Assembly: GCA_019722365.1 (NCBI GenBank)
Contig: JADFUC010001740.1
Span: forward strand, 188,501-252,500
DNA length: 64,000 nt
Origin: Lithospermum erythrorhizon
Lineage: Eukaryota > Streptophyta > Magnoliopsida > Boraginales > Boraginaceae
Reading direction: 5' to 3'
This document shows positions 1 through 10,871 of this stretch, piece after piece. How positions within the stretch are numbered: the first letter of the stretch is position 1; the number at the start of each line of letters is the position of its first letter. A program made the translations under genes and the position numbers. The notes under the pieces are model-generated. The model was not told the DNA's origin. It did no database searches and saw nothing but the letters and a program-made list of their open reading frames with translations.

Positions 1-1656
1 GACTCCTCCGACCGCAACCGCGGCAGCCTGCTAGCCTCCGCCTCCTCCTTCATCGAAAAACAGATCCGCGACTGTGAAAGAACAACCTACCCCATTCGAC
101 GAGTTTCAAAAAGGACGCATCTCCAAGTTCACAAAACGAACTTAAAAAGGCTTCCTCTCTCGTGATCCTGAATTAATTCTAAACCCCGACAACCTCAACC
201 TAAGCTCTTGATACCACCGCTGAAAGGTCGACATCGCTGTTGTCGGCTCGATTCGTTGCACACGCTCGATTCCCTATCAAAATTCACAAAGTGAACAATC
301 GCACTATTTAACAACCCAACCCTTACCCACAAACCCGACTCACACCTTACACTCACGGAAATAAAATAGACTCAGATGCGGAAGTTGGGCTTTGAGTCAC
401 AAAGCACTCACGCACAAAGCCTCAAGTGCTCTCCTCACAACCTTAAAGCGCACTGCCCAAGAAATGAACTCACAAAAGAGCACAAAACAAGCAGGCTCAT
501 TAATAAAATCTGAGAGTGGCTCAACTAACACACCAACAACCTATCATACTATATGTGACTGTAGCAAGATTTAGCTGACTGGTCATATGGTCGGGTCACT
601 CTGGATTATCGGACCAATATTTTAATACACTAATCCAATTTAATAAATGCCTTCACAAAACACATTTCACTATAACGTAGACATATTACGTATCGAGCTA
701 ACTTAGCCTGACGCCAGATCACTACAACCTGCACGAATAAATTACCGCTACACACACTATTCCTCAAACGAAAGCAAACTATGCTATCGGCATAAATTCT
801 AAACTATATCAACAGACTCTACAGAATTTAACAACCTTTAACTCGTGTTAATGTTAAAACACGCATTTAATACAATCTAGCTCATTAATTATTCAAGAAT
901 GTATCAATGCCATTCCAACCTATCTGTAAAACCCTAAATTTATTCACATCCCAAGACAATCAGATTTTAGGTGAGACTCAAAACCAAGCTGAGGCGGGTA
1001 TTTATAAAGCCTCAAGAACCCTAAAACCGACTTAGAACTCTACTAAATTTGTTCCCCGCTGACCTCCGTCGGGATTTGTCAATTCCACTGTCCTCGAACT
1101 CCTGGCCGCAACAACACCAAAGATCGGACTCATACTGTTCCGACTAAGTTGTCCTCTCTTCGCCAAAATGGATTCAAGGCACACATTCTGACAAATAAGA
1201 GGACATCAATGGTGTTCGGATGTCTCAAACTGATTCAATAATTTTGGCCCCAAGACATTCTTCTTAGTGATTGGCATAAGAGCTAAAGTTCGGATCATCA
1301 GTCAGAATGTCAAGAGCGCCATTGTTAAACTAAGCGTATTTGCAAAGCTATTGATTGAGTTTTTTGGATTGGAAGAAGTGCAGGAGAGTATGGGTTCATT
1401 TAAGAGGGAGAATGCAACAAGTATGTTGGTTGTTTCATTGCTCTTTTCATGGGATCCAGGAATTGTTTGCCCATTCAAATTCATTTCAGCTCCAATGATA
1501 ATATGGATCACTCATAGCCACCAACATATCATGCCTGATTATTCTCTACGAGCTAGCCACTTCCCTTAACTTTCAAAGATAATTCATCACTAGTGTCGAA
1601 AACAAGTTATTTTCTGATCATACTTGGGGATAAGTATGATTTTAAGGGGAGGGGAG
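1..1656. other. Intergenic DNA, no supported gene
   Basis: I find no convincing exon here. The first 150 bases are richer in C and G than the rest and may be the edge of a gene or element lying to the left. Short open frames (for example 392-574 and 1267-1569) have no recognisable domain and no splice partners. The right end of the stretch closes with a purine-rich tract that looks like a retrotransposon polypurine tract, described with the next entry. Confidence 0.5.
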
Positions 1657-2153
1657 TGTCATGACACTACAATAATGAAGCATATGGGCACAAATACAAA
1701 ATCTTAATCCTTGAAGACAAGGATCTTAAGGGGAAGACATTGTCATGATCCTACTCATGACCAAGTACAATCACACTTTTAGTATAGTATAAGCTAAAAG
1801 TTGTTATTTGTTATTTACATTTTATATTCCAAAAGGCATCACATTGTGTGCATGCCACTAGTTATAGGAGTCTATAAATAGTAGAATGTATTGAGAAACT
1901 AATGAAGAAATGAAATGTTAATTTAGTTCCTCTATCTTCTATGGTTCTTTCTCTCTCTAATATTTTCTCTTCTCAACTCAAGTCTTTTTTATTCTCATCT
2001 AACTCTATTCTTCTATTAATTCTATTCTCGATCCATGGTTTCGAGTCAAGAATAGCTTGTTCCCTACAGATTTCCCCTAACTGGAAAATTTCAATACATA
2101 TGTACATTACCCCTAGCAGCTAATTGCAAATCGTTTTTCCGCCACAACACATG
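1657..2153 (+). repeat. Putative LTR of a degraded retrotransposon
   Basis: A purine tract (AAGGGGAGGGGAG, 1644-1656) is followed at once by TGTCATGACA, which fits a polypurine tract followed by the TG start of a 3' LTR. A TATA-like box (TATAAATA) lies at 1873-1880 and is followed by a pyrimidine-rich leader. A second purine tract followed by TGTCATGA occurs at about 1729-1748, so the true start may be there. No matching 5' LTR or target duplication was found, and the right end is a guess at a CACAACACA stretch. It could be a solo LTR or a truncated 3' end. Confidence 0.4.
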
Positions 2154-2619
2154 CATCTAGTGAATTCAAAGATTCATCAGTATAATAGTTTCTCGAGTTT
2201 TTACTAAGAAATACTCCATAGGACAACTTAAATAAGAAGCAACAATAAAGTGAAAGAACCCAGTTCCATAAGAAAGATTAAGACCTTCGGGTTGATTAAT
2301 AAGACTCTCATCTACTCCAAGTCTCCAACTATCACCAAACAATTTGTTTTAGGGTGAAATCTCATGGCATAGTATTAGAGATGTGAAGAAACCTAATTTC
2401 ACATCATAAGATTAATAGTTTCCAGGATAATTAATAATGTTCTGAGTTAATTAATCCTTTTATAATCAATTGGTTCTACGATGACAATTGACATCTCATG
2501 ATAATTGACATGATATTGCAGTAGAGCACTTAATACCTTCTGGATTAATTACAAGATCATGAGCTACTTCAATTATCATCCATTGATTTAAGGTGAAACC
2601 TCATGGATAATTAACAACT

Positions 2620-2790
2620 ACATCATCATCAACATCAACATGCCCCAATGATTCTGAAAGCCTAAACAGGTTAGGAGGCGTGGAATAATACACATCCTTA
2701 CACATGTGGAAACATGAAGAATGTTTTCAAACTAATCCAAGAGTGAAGTGCAATCGTTGTCTAGAACTTCACATAGTTAATAAGCGTAGC
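2620..2790. repeat. SINE-like dispersed repeat, copy 1
   Basis: This segment shares an ordered series of words with 4960-5165. Both start with CATCAACATCAACATG, then run through a GGTTAGGAGG or GGGTAAGGAGG block, a TCCAAGAGTGAAGTGCAA block, and end near AAGCGTA followed by AATGAGYCAT. The order and spacing are kept although the copies have diverged. The GTAAGG block with a nearby GTACGCAG resembles plant tRNA-derived SINE sequences, but that family link is from memory of the motif type only. Confidence 0.45.
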
Positions 2791-3701
2791 TAATATAATG
2801 AGTCATTTTCATTTATTTCATTATATACAAAATCTTTGACTTCATAAGATAATCAACTAAAACAACTAACAAAAACATGGTTGTCGCAGAAAGTGAAAGC
2901 AGTTCATTAATAGTTAATATAGTATTTCTCAACAGAACAAAAACATTAAACCAACATCATTAAAATACGTAACAACATCATAAAACTGAAAACAAGAATG
3001 TTTAAGGAAGAAAGTTGAATTACCAGTGTCCCCAATGATGATGTACTTGAAGAGGTAAGCGTAAGACATATTTGGTTATGTTTTTTGATTCATACCAATC
3101 ATACTTCTTACATGAAAAATGCGTTGACTTTTTTTTGATAAAATAATTATTGGAGAATCATTTGGATGGCAGTACATATTTGTGGAACATTCTATATTAC
3201 TTGAGTTTGCTTTATCATTTATTTATCAAATGCAAAGTGTTCGGTGGCAGGCTGCAATGTATGTACAGAGAGAACTGGAAGACTCCAAATTATATCAACT
3301 TTTTAGATTACTTTTAAAGGCACTATGAAATGCTAGAAATCTATATTCGATATTTATATTATTGTTTTTTTTTTTCTAAATCCGCCCACCGCCTCCTTAC
3401 AATGAGAATCCAACCCAGGATCTCTAAGTCATTAGAAGGCCTCCTAAACACTAGGTTGTTCGATCTTCTCCTCAATATTTATATTGTTAGTATAAGTGAT
3501 TGTTTTTTTATTAATACAAATTTTTGTATTGAAATTTATTTATTTCCTAATATTTTTTTATATTGATTGATAATCTTTTTTATCTCCTTAAAAATTGTAC
3601 AATTAATGCTTGTTTTAATAAAATAATTTTCTTCTAAACAAGCAATTAAATTGAGACGGATGGAGTATATAATTGTAAGATCAATGAAATTTGTATATTA
3701 T
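2791..3701. other. Intergenic DNA, no supported gene
   Basis: AT-rich sequence without a credible exon. Around 3370-3470 a C-rich patch (CCGCCCACCGCCTCC and following) looks like the tRNA-related part of another short interspersed element in reverse orientation, but I could not find a second copy in the window to confirm it. Confidence 0.4.
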
Positions 3702-3847
3702 ATTACTCTTTCCATCCCAAATTATTTGAGAGTTTCTACTTTTTTATAAATTTGAAGACAAATTGAAATTTAGTTCTTGCATTCTAAGAGATATTTTCAA
3801 ATTTAGAAATCCCATATTACATTCCTAAATTGGGAGATGGAGTAATA
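3702..3847. mobile_element. Small MITE with Stowaway-like terminal inverted repeats
   Basis: The left end reads TTACTCTTTCCATCCCAAATT (3703-3723). The right end, read on the other strand, is TATTACTCCATCTCCCAATT (3847-3828). The two match over about 20 bases with a few differences. The element is about 146 bp, AT-rich, has no coding capacity and is flanked by TA, all typical of Tc1/mariner-related Stowaway MITEs. It lies about 200 bp downstream of the thioredoxin stop codon. Confidence 0.65.
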
Positions 3848-4053
3848 AATGGAAAATTATTGATACGCAAGAAATTTAAATTTTCATTGAAATTTGTACA
3901 TTATAATACATCCCTACCATTTTGGAATGTATTTATCACCCGTAATACATGAAATAAAGTACACCATCCATTCACAATATTATAATGTACAACAGCAAAT
4001 TGCATACAATACAAAGGTTCCATCTTAAGACAACAGACAGAGATGGACAACAG

Positions 4054-6581
4054 CTACGCTTGACATGTACCTTCTGAATCAGATATGCTTATAACCTTCT
4101 TCTGCAACTCCGGCTTGTTCGCCCCGACAAGTTTGTCAATTTGTTGCCCATCTCTTAGAAAGAAGAAGGTCGGAGTTGCCTTTATATCCCACGATGAACT
4201 AAATTCCTGCCACGATAAACAGCTTAAAAGTGAATGCTGCAAACCCCGGTTATTTTTTTTCTTTCTAGATGACTGTTCTTCATTGATATAGGAGATTATA
4301 ATATAAGGGATTAAACCTCGGTCATGATTGAAAAGCATTTAATGTAAATTTTATACAGAGAGGGAATCACTTACAGTTAGTTCATCAACATCAATCGTTA
4401 AGAACATTAAGGATGTATATTTCTCCGATAGTTCAGAGTAGAATGGTGCAATCACCCTACATGGACCACACCATGTTGCACTGAAATTAGCAATGACCTG
4501 GAAAATGATGAAGTCATTAACAAACAAAAAGAGTTGGAAAATGTGTTAAACGTCATCAAATCTAGCTACAACGGCATCTTTCTATTAAAAAACTAAACCA
4601 ATATGTATTTACTTTATAAGAAAGTTGTTTCTAGTTCAGAACAAAAGTGATTCTCAAGTTACTACCAATATGACCAAAGTAAAATTCATGTTAGATGACT
4701 TAGATAAAAAACATTTGTAACATCAGTAACTGACAAAGTGAATTCATAATGAATATTTTATGATAACTCACTATTGAAGTCAACAAAGTCTGGTTTGTAG
4801 AAGTATTGAGTAAAATTTATTTTCATCGACATATCAAATATCAACCATCTGAATCAATCAGACAAGCAAATAGCAAGACTTATAGCTCAATGTTCCTAAA
4901 AATAATCAAATAAATTTCAGCATGTTATTACTTCATTCTAAGATATTGCACCTCACAATTATTAATGATACATCAACATCAACATGCTACATGCCTCTGA
5001 AGAGGCTTCCACCCATGCGGGGTAAGGAGGGGTCAGATAGTACGCAGACTAACTCCTGTGATAACAAGAAGACTATTTCCGAATTGATCCAAGAGTGAAG
5101 TGCAAACACCGTCTACTACTACTCCACCATGGATAAGAAGCGTAAGTTGTAATGAGCCATAATCATGTGATATTTTTTATGGGAGATATTAAAACTATTA
5201 CTCCTATTTTTATTATAATTACCTATCCCATTTTTCATAAAAATTAAAGGAGAGTGGTTGACTTAGCGTCAGTGTATTATACAGGCTTTGTTTGAAGTTA
5301 AATAAGCATAGTAGGGAAACATATTGGTAAACAAATAAAAAGTGACAAGTTGTAATACTTCACTTAAATGGTAAAGGTAGAAAACGTTGTTAACAATAAG
5401 GAGATAGGACATTATTATTGAATAAATTATTTAGAAAGCAACTAAAATAAAGTCTTATAACAAAAGAAATATTGTTTAGGGAAGTGGGAAGAAGGAAGGT
5501 CGATTCCATGGTATATTAAGGGGACATGGGTCCCCTTCTACATTGTACGTTGATCTGGTTCACAAAATGAGCAATATAAAGTGAAGTCGATCTGATTTAG
5601 TCTTGAAATATTACTGAACATGTGAAAACACTGAATGTTTGATCAAAAAGTTGGTCACTATTGGTATTAACAACAAGTCATAAATGTAAATCATAATATG
5701 GAAACAAAACAGGAAAATAACTTGTTTGCTTACTAATGCAGGAAAAGTTCTCAACATCAATTAGAAGATGTACCGTTTTCCCATCATTCTTTGCTTCTGA
5801 GAGTTTCTGATCCCAAACGTCCTTCGTCGTAACAAGTTGCACATTTCCACCAGTAAATTCAACTATAGCGTCCTCATCATCTTCATCATTCTTTAGCTAA
5901 TATGCAAAATGAAGGAAGTAATGGACAGTCACTGAAAGAGGCAAATCTTGTAAAAGAAACTTGATTGCATAAAGTGCCCAGGTTGAAAAAAATCGAAACA
6001 TGGGGCTTCTAAAGGAAACTAAATACCAACTCGAGGTACAACAATATAAGAATCCATATCCACCTTAATTTATCAAGCCTGTCCATACTTTCACAAGCTG
6101 CTTAAACGAAGATCACTAAATTCCAACCCACCCCAAAGAAAATCAAGTTCTAGTTTGTTTTACACTAACTATCTGGATTCAAGTTAACCAGAATAATGTT
6201 CGATACTTCACCGTACAGGCTAAAAGAAACAGACCCCATTATCTACCAAGTCACAGCCCCAAGAATAACAAACCATCGATATTTAGTATACATATGAGCA
6301 TAAATCCAGTACACATTCAAATAGCTACATTTAAACCATCAGGAGAGGAAGGAAGCACCATTTCAGAAGCTATATAGCGATGCTAAGCGACTCAAACAAA
6401 TCTTGGTTGTGAAATTGCGATAAATTCTTAAACTAATCGAAGATGCCATTTTTCGCTTACCCCATTACACAACAATAATATACATCACAGATGTTCCAGC
6501 AATACAACTTACCATTCTAATAATTTACAAACAAAACTAAAAATAGGTCCAAATACATACCTTACCAAAACAATGTCCCAT
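4054..6581 (-). CDS. Thioredoxin h-type (TRX h9-like), four exons
   Basis: A small disulfide reductase of 139 residues, the usual length for this class. Coding exons on the minus strand are 6581-6561, 5896-5774, 4497-4375 and 4206-4054; all join in phase 0. The active site WCGPC is at residues 57-61 and the cis-proline, in the context KATPT, is at residue 101. The protein starts MGHCFGK: Gly2 and Cys4 are the acylation residues known in the h9 branch, where they place the protein at membranes. An acidic run (residues 10-15) follows. Intron 1 divides off a seven-codon first exon. The donor after exon 2 (ACG followed by GTACAT) is weak, but reading through it disrupts the fold just before the active-site strand, so I place the junction there. 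A SINE-like repeat sits in intron 2. The name h9 is by similarity and is not certain. Confidence 0.92.
4960..5165. repeat. SINE-like dispersed repeat, copy 2, in thioredoxin intron 2
   Basis: Partner of the segment at 2620-2790, with the same ordered word blocks. It lies within the 1.28-kb intron between the exons ending at 5774 and starting at 4497. Here the internal block is fuller (GGGGTAAGGAGGGGTCAGA and GTACGCAGACTAACTCCTG), which is the part most like tRNA-derived SINEs of asterids. No poly(A) tail or target duplication is clear. Confidence 0.45.
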
Positions 6582-6639
6582 CTGTTAAATTTTCTCCAAA
6601 TGCCAAAATCCCGAATCGAAAGGCAGCTCAGAAATAACG

Positions 6640-7020
6640 AATCAAGGACCTATTGAAATCAAATTTATGAGGGTTAAATGAATTAAAACAAGGCAAAACA
6701 CAAGGAAACCATTCAAAACAACTTGAATTACCCTAGTGGTCACGCCTATAAATCGATGAGATACAGATTCGAGTCCTGGCAATAACAACGCCCGAATTAG
6801 AAAAAAACAATCAAAGACGGACCATAAAAGGACGAATTGGGTTCGAATCGAATGGAATTATTTAGCAATAATCAAGCAGGACCTACTGAAATCACATTCA
6901 CGAATGTAAAACTAATCAAAACATTGAATAAACAAGACGACCATGAAAAACAACTTGGGTTACCCTAGTGGTCACCGCTATTACTCGCAATAACGAGATA
7001 CAGGTTCGAGTCCTAGCAAG
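6640..7020 (+). repeat. Tandem duplication carrying tRNA-like (SINE head) promoter boxes
   Basis: Two copies, about 6640-6790 and 6870-7020, offset by about 232 bp. Each runs from an ATCAAG..GGACCTAYTGAAATCA block through ACAACTTG and TACCCTAGTGGTCAC to GATACAGRTTCGAGTCCT. The last two blocks resemble the A box (TRGCNNAGYGG) and B box (GGTTCGANTCC) of tRNA-type pol III promoters. No full cloverleaf or CCA-proximal acceptor pairing can be drawn, so this is a tRNA-derived repeat and not a tRNA gene. The duplication lies 60-440 bp upstream of the thioredoxin start codon. Confidence 0.6.
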
Positions 7021-7694
7021 GCGAATCAAATGAATAATATACATATATTACAGAACAACACCAGACGAGACGATTATATCTTTGTTATTATTGTAAAGAC
7101 TCGAACTCGAGACCTCGTATGAATTAGGGGATAAATAAATTTAGGATTTGACCAACCTATAAGATATGAAATTTAGATTATTGGGTTCCTTTATGGATAT
7201 GAAACAATTAATGAAATGAATTATAGTTAAATAAAGATGAATATTATGGATTTAGGAACCTAGGGGCTTAACGACGTCGTCGTCGAGAACTACCTTATCC
7301 ACGATGGCACTCAAATAAATATAAATGAAATTGTTTTTATAAGTAAATAAACAAATTTGAAGATTATTTATAAAAACGAATTTTGTTTTTTGGTAGTTAA
7401 ACTTATGATAATAAAATCAAGAGCACAATAGTTTTACAGAGGATTATTTAAAAACGAATTAGCACAGAGGATTAGATTATCAAAAAAAAATAAAACCATA
7501 CAGTATTTTTATTTGTTTATTACGTAATTATTATGGACTATTTTTTATTAATTTGACCGAAACATAAAAGTCAATTGACAAAAAAATATTCATTTACGGA
7601 GTAGTAATCATAAAAAGTCAAATATTGAGTTAATGTTACTCATCTAGTCATCTGCTCCTATGTACAATTTTAATGTTCTTTATCAAAATACTGC
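7021..7694. other. Intergenic DNA, no supported gene
   Basis: AT-rich and without a credible exon. At about 7088-7112 there is a reverse-strand B-box-like motif (GACTCGAACTCGAGACCTCG), probably another tRNA-derived fragment. The rest shows nothing I can name. Confidence 0.4.
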
Positions 7695-8019
7695 TACAAA
7701 AGTCGTTTCAAATTAACGTATTTATTTTATCCTTTCCGATAATTTTTTTTTATTTTAATTTTCATAAGAATTTCTTCACACAGAATCGCTAACAAGATAA
7801 CGTACCTCCATAAACTACTACTATAAATATTATCTACTACGTAATACCAGACATCACCAAGAAAATAAAAAAATCGTTTCACGCCCTCTATCTTTTATTT
7901 TCTCCACAGAATTTTTTCATCTTATTTCTTTTAGTTTTTTTTAAAATTTTTTTTTCATAATTTTATTATAAAAATAATAAAATACTCAGGACAGGCAGCA
8001 TCGGCATTACATATAACTA

Positions 8020-8020
<1 letters not shown>
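7695..8020 (+). mobile_element. Helitron-like 3' terminal segment, copy A (decayed)
   Basis: This segment aligns end to end with 8079-8417: matching blocks include a stretch around ATTTTAATTTTCATA, CCATAAACTACTACTATAAA, TATTATCTACTACGTAATA, CCTCTATCTTTTATTTT and ATTATAAAAATAATAAAAT. It ends in CATATAACTAA (CTAA at 8017-8020), which fits the Helitron CTRR rule. The expected hairpin upstream is decayed in this copy. Confidence 0.5.

Positions 8021-8021
<1 letters not shown>

Positions 8022-8062
<41 letters not shown>
8022..8062. repeat. AT dinucleotide microsatellite
   Basis: About 40 bases of nearly pure (AT)n between the two Helitron-like copies. AT tracts are common Helitron insertion sites because these elements insert at AT dinucleotides. 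Confidence 0.9.
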
Positions 8063-8063
<1 letters not shown>

Positions 8064-8078
8064 ATGGGCGACCGACGG

Positions 8079-8417
8079 TTACAAAGTTGGTGCCCAAATT
8101 AATGTATTTCCTATTTTACCCTCCTGATAAATTTTATTTTATTTTAATTTTCATAGTAACTTCTTTTATGGTGTAACCGCCTAATAAGATAAATTATCCA
8201 TAAACTACTACTATAAATATTATCTACTACGTAATACTCCGTAATTATCACCAGAGAAAATAAAAAGTTATTTCATAGTCCTCTATCTTTATTTTCTTCA
8301 TGGTAACTTTTTCATCTTATTTCTTTTAGATTTTTTTTAAATTTATTTTTTCATTATAATTTTATTATAAAAATAATAAAATAATTTGCACAGGCAAGAC
8401 TGTGCACATATAACTAG
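8079..8417 (+). mobile_element. Helitron-like 3' terminal segment, copy B, with hairpin and CTAG end
   Basis: The end has the full textbook arrangement: a perfect 7-bp stem TGCACAG (8387-8393) and CTGTGCA (8400-8406) around a 6-base loop, then 7 bases, then CTAG (8414-8417) followed by T. Helitrons end in CTRR a few bases after a short hairpin and insert before T. There is no helicase coding region in the window, so this is a non-autonomous or truncated copy. I could not fix the 5' end; a TC start may lie near 8079 or farther left. Confidence 0.6.
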
Positions 8418-9235
8418 TATATATAATGTCTAAGCCTAAATTGACACGCCACTTATGTCATACTTCGTGAACTACATATAAAATATCTTTATCTAACAAA
8501 AATATTACTACTCAAAACTCATTTCCCACTTAGACAGCCACTATTCAAAAATAACTACTTATTAAAAAATAATCGCTTTATTCAAAATCCATTTCTCACT
8601 TTATCCATATTTAATGCTTTTATAAATGTAGTCAAAGACATCTACTTAACACAACTATCAATTCATATTTACGGTGACTATTGCCGCATTTAATACAACG
8701 AATTCATATCGAATAAAGAATGAAGAACTACCACATATCAATAAATTTTGGTGATCATTTATTTTTTAAGTCAAGTTCCTTTCTATAAACCGAATATATT
8801 ATATTAGCAATTCCAAAAAAAAAAAATTATTACAAATCACATTGAATTGGACATGTATTGGATCAAGCAGACCGAGCATGTGTACGCTTGTAAAAAGAAC
8901 TCCTTACAAAGTGAATAACAAATTCATAATCTCATAAATACACTTCATATAGCTTCCATCGCTCTAAATCCGATAACATATTGTCCTATTTCTTTATAAA
9001 CTATTATCTAATTTTTATGTAACTAAACTAATTACAATCACCATCAAGGTAACGTTTCAATGAGCATAACATTAAGCGCTACGTAGCTTCGCTCACCACC
9101 ACGATCAAGTGAGCCATCGTCGAAGTTGTATTTATATCTATATACCTTCTAAAAATACGAATCAAATAAGTGTGTCCCTTCCATTTTTCAAGACTAAAAT
9201 ACCCCTACAAACGGTTACATAATTTCAAGACATGC
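8418..9235. other. Intergenic DNA, no supported gene
   Basis: AT-rich, with no exon, terminal repeat or tandem structure that I can recognise. Confidence 0.4.
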
Positions 9236-10871
9236 AATGATGATGAATTAAATAGAATTAATAGTATCACGAAGTTACTTGAATTTTATCATTTTTCAAT
9301 TTTTACGTAAACGATTACATGTAATTACAGTTTCATCATGAAAGTTATTTGAATTTTAACATTTCTTCAATTTTTATGTAAAAAATAAAAGAATTAAGAA
9401 AGTATCATCGGAGTTACATTTAATTTGATCATTTCATCACTTTATGTAAATGATTAAAATGGAATTAAGAAGTTATTATCGGAAGCATAGCGACTCATCA
9501 TTTCTTCAATTTTTACGTAAATGATTAAGAGAATTGGTTATCATGGTGTTTACATGAATTTTAATATTTCTTTTTAATTTTTATGCAAGAATTAAATAAT
9601 TAAAGCAATGACGGCCGGGAGTTACATGGATTTTTATGTAAATGATTAAATAGAATTAAGAGAAAAGAGTGCCATGAGTTAAGCAAGAATTTTTATGTAA
9701 ACGACAAAAGAATTAAGAAGGTATTAATGGAGTTACACATAAATTTTATCATTTCTTTAATTTTTATGTTACAAAATGAATTTTATAATTTCAAGGTAAT
9801 GTGAATGCATTTATTTAATTAAATAGAATTAATACGATCATGTGAGTTACTTAAATTTTATCATTTCTTCAATTTTACGTAAATGATTAAATGTAATTCG
9901 TTTATCAAGGTTACATAAATTTTAACATTTCTTCAATTTTGATGTAAAAATAAATAGCATCACAAGGCTGATCATGATAGAATTAAGAAGGTATCATCGG
10001 AGTTACAATTTAATTTGATCATTTCAACAACTTTTTATGTAATTGATTAAATTGAATTAAGAAGTTATCATGAAAGTTACATGAATTTTAATATTTCTTC
10101 AATTTTTATGTAAATTACAACATAATTAAGAAGTTATCACTAAGCATACTTAATTTTAATATTTCTTCAATTTTTATGTAAAGAATTAAATAGAATTAAG
10201 AAGGTATCATGAGAGTTACATGAATTTTTATGTAAATGATTAAATAGAATTAAGAAGGTATTATTGGAGTTACATAAATTTTATCATTTCTTTAATTCTT
10301 ATGTTACAAATAAATTTACATACTCTCTGAAGCGCATTTAATGATTTATTAATTAAATAGAATTAATAATGTATCATGAAGTTACTATATTTTATCATTT
10401 CTTCAATTTTTATGTAAATGATTAAGCACTAATGCCCACGCTGGGTTACATTTAATTTTAACATTTCGAATTTTTATGTAAAAAATAAATAGAATTAAGA
10501 AGGTATCATGTGAGTTACATGAATTTTTATATAATAATTAAATAGAATTAAGAAGGTATCATCGGAGTTACATGAATTTGATTATTTCTTCAATTTTTAT
10601 GTAAATATTAAATACTCAAGTTTATCGGTTAAGGAAGAATTTTTGTATTATTTTTTCAATTTTTGCGTAAATAAATAAATGTAATTAAGAAAGTACGCTT
10701 TTGAGAGTAAATGGATTTTATGTAAATGATTAAACATAATTAAGAAGGTATCATGGAAATTACATGAATTTTATCATTTATTCAATTTTGTAAATGACTA
10801 AATCAAATTAGAAAGTATTATTGAGTTAAGCATTACTTTTTATCATTATTTAATTTTTATGTAAATTAAAG
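9236..10871 (+). repeat. Tandem repeat array, unit about 70 bp
   Basis: Roughly 22 diverged copies of one unit. The unit runs through GTTACATGAATTTTATCATT, then TCTTCAATTTTTATGTAAAT, then GATTAAATAGAATTAAGAAG, then GTATCATGGA. The phrase TTCAATTTTTATGTAA recurs throughout with periodic spacing. Copies differ by small deletions, so spacing drifts. Weaker copies may continue to about 11,470 (for example GTTACATGATTT at 11,308). The array is non-coding. Such minisatellites can be local expansions or part of a transposon. Confidence 0.85.

Noticed and set aside
5734..5774. Alternative thioredoxin exon 2 end at 5734 with a stronger donor (GTAAGC)
   Set aside because: It would leave a phase of 1 and put the next exon, which encodes the WCGPC site, out of frame; the weaker donor after 5774 keeps the frame and the fold.
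6955..7020. Possible tRNA gene
   Set aside because: A- and B-box-like words are present, but no acceptor, D-arm or anticodon stem can be paired, and the segment is a tandem duplicate of a longer repeat.
9236..10871. CRISPR-like repeat array
   Set aside because: The repeats are contiguous, diverged and AT-rich without unique spacers, in a plant nuclear context; it is a minisatellite.
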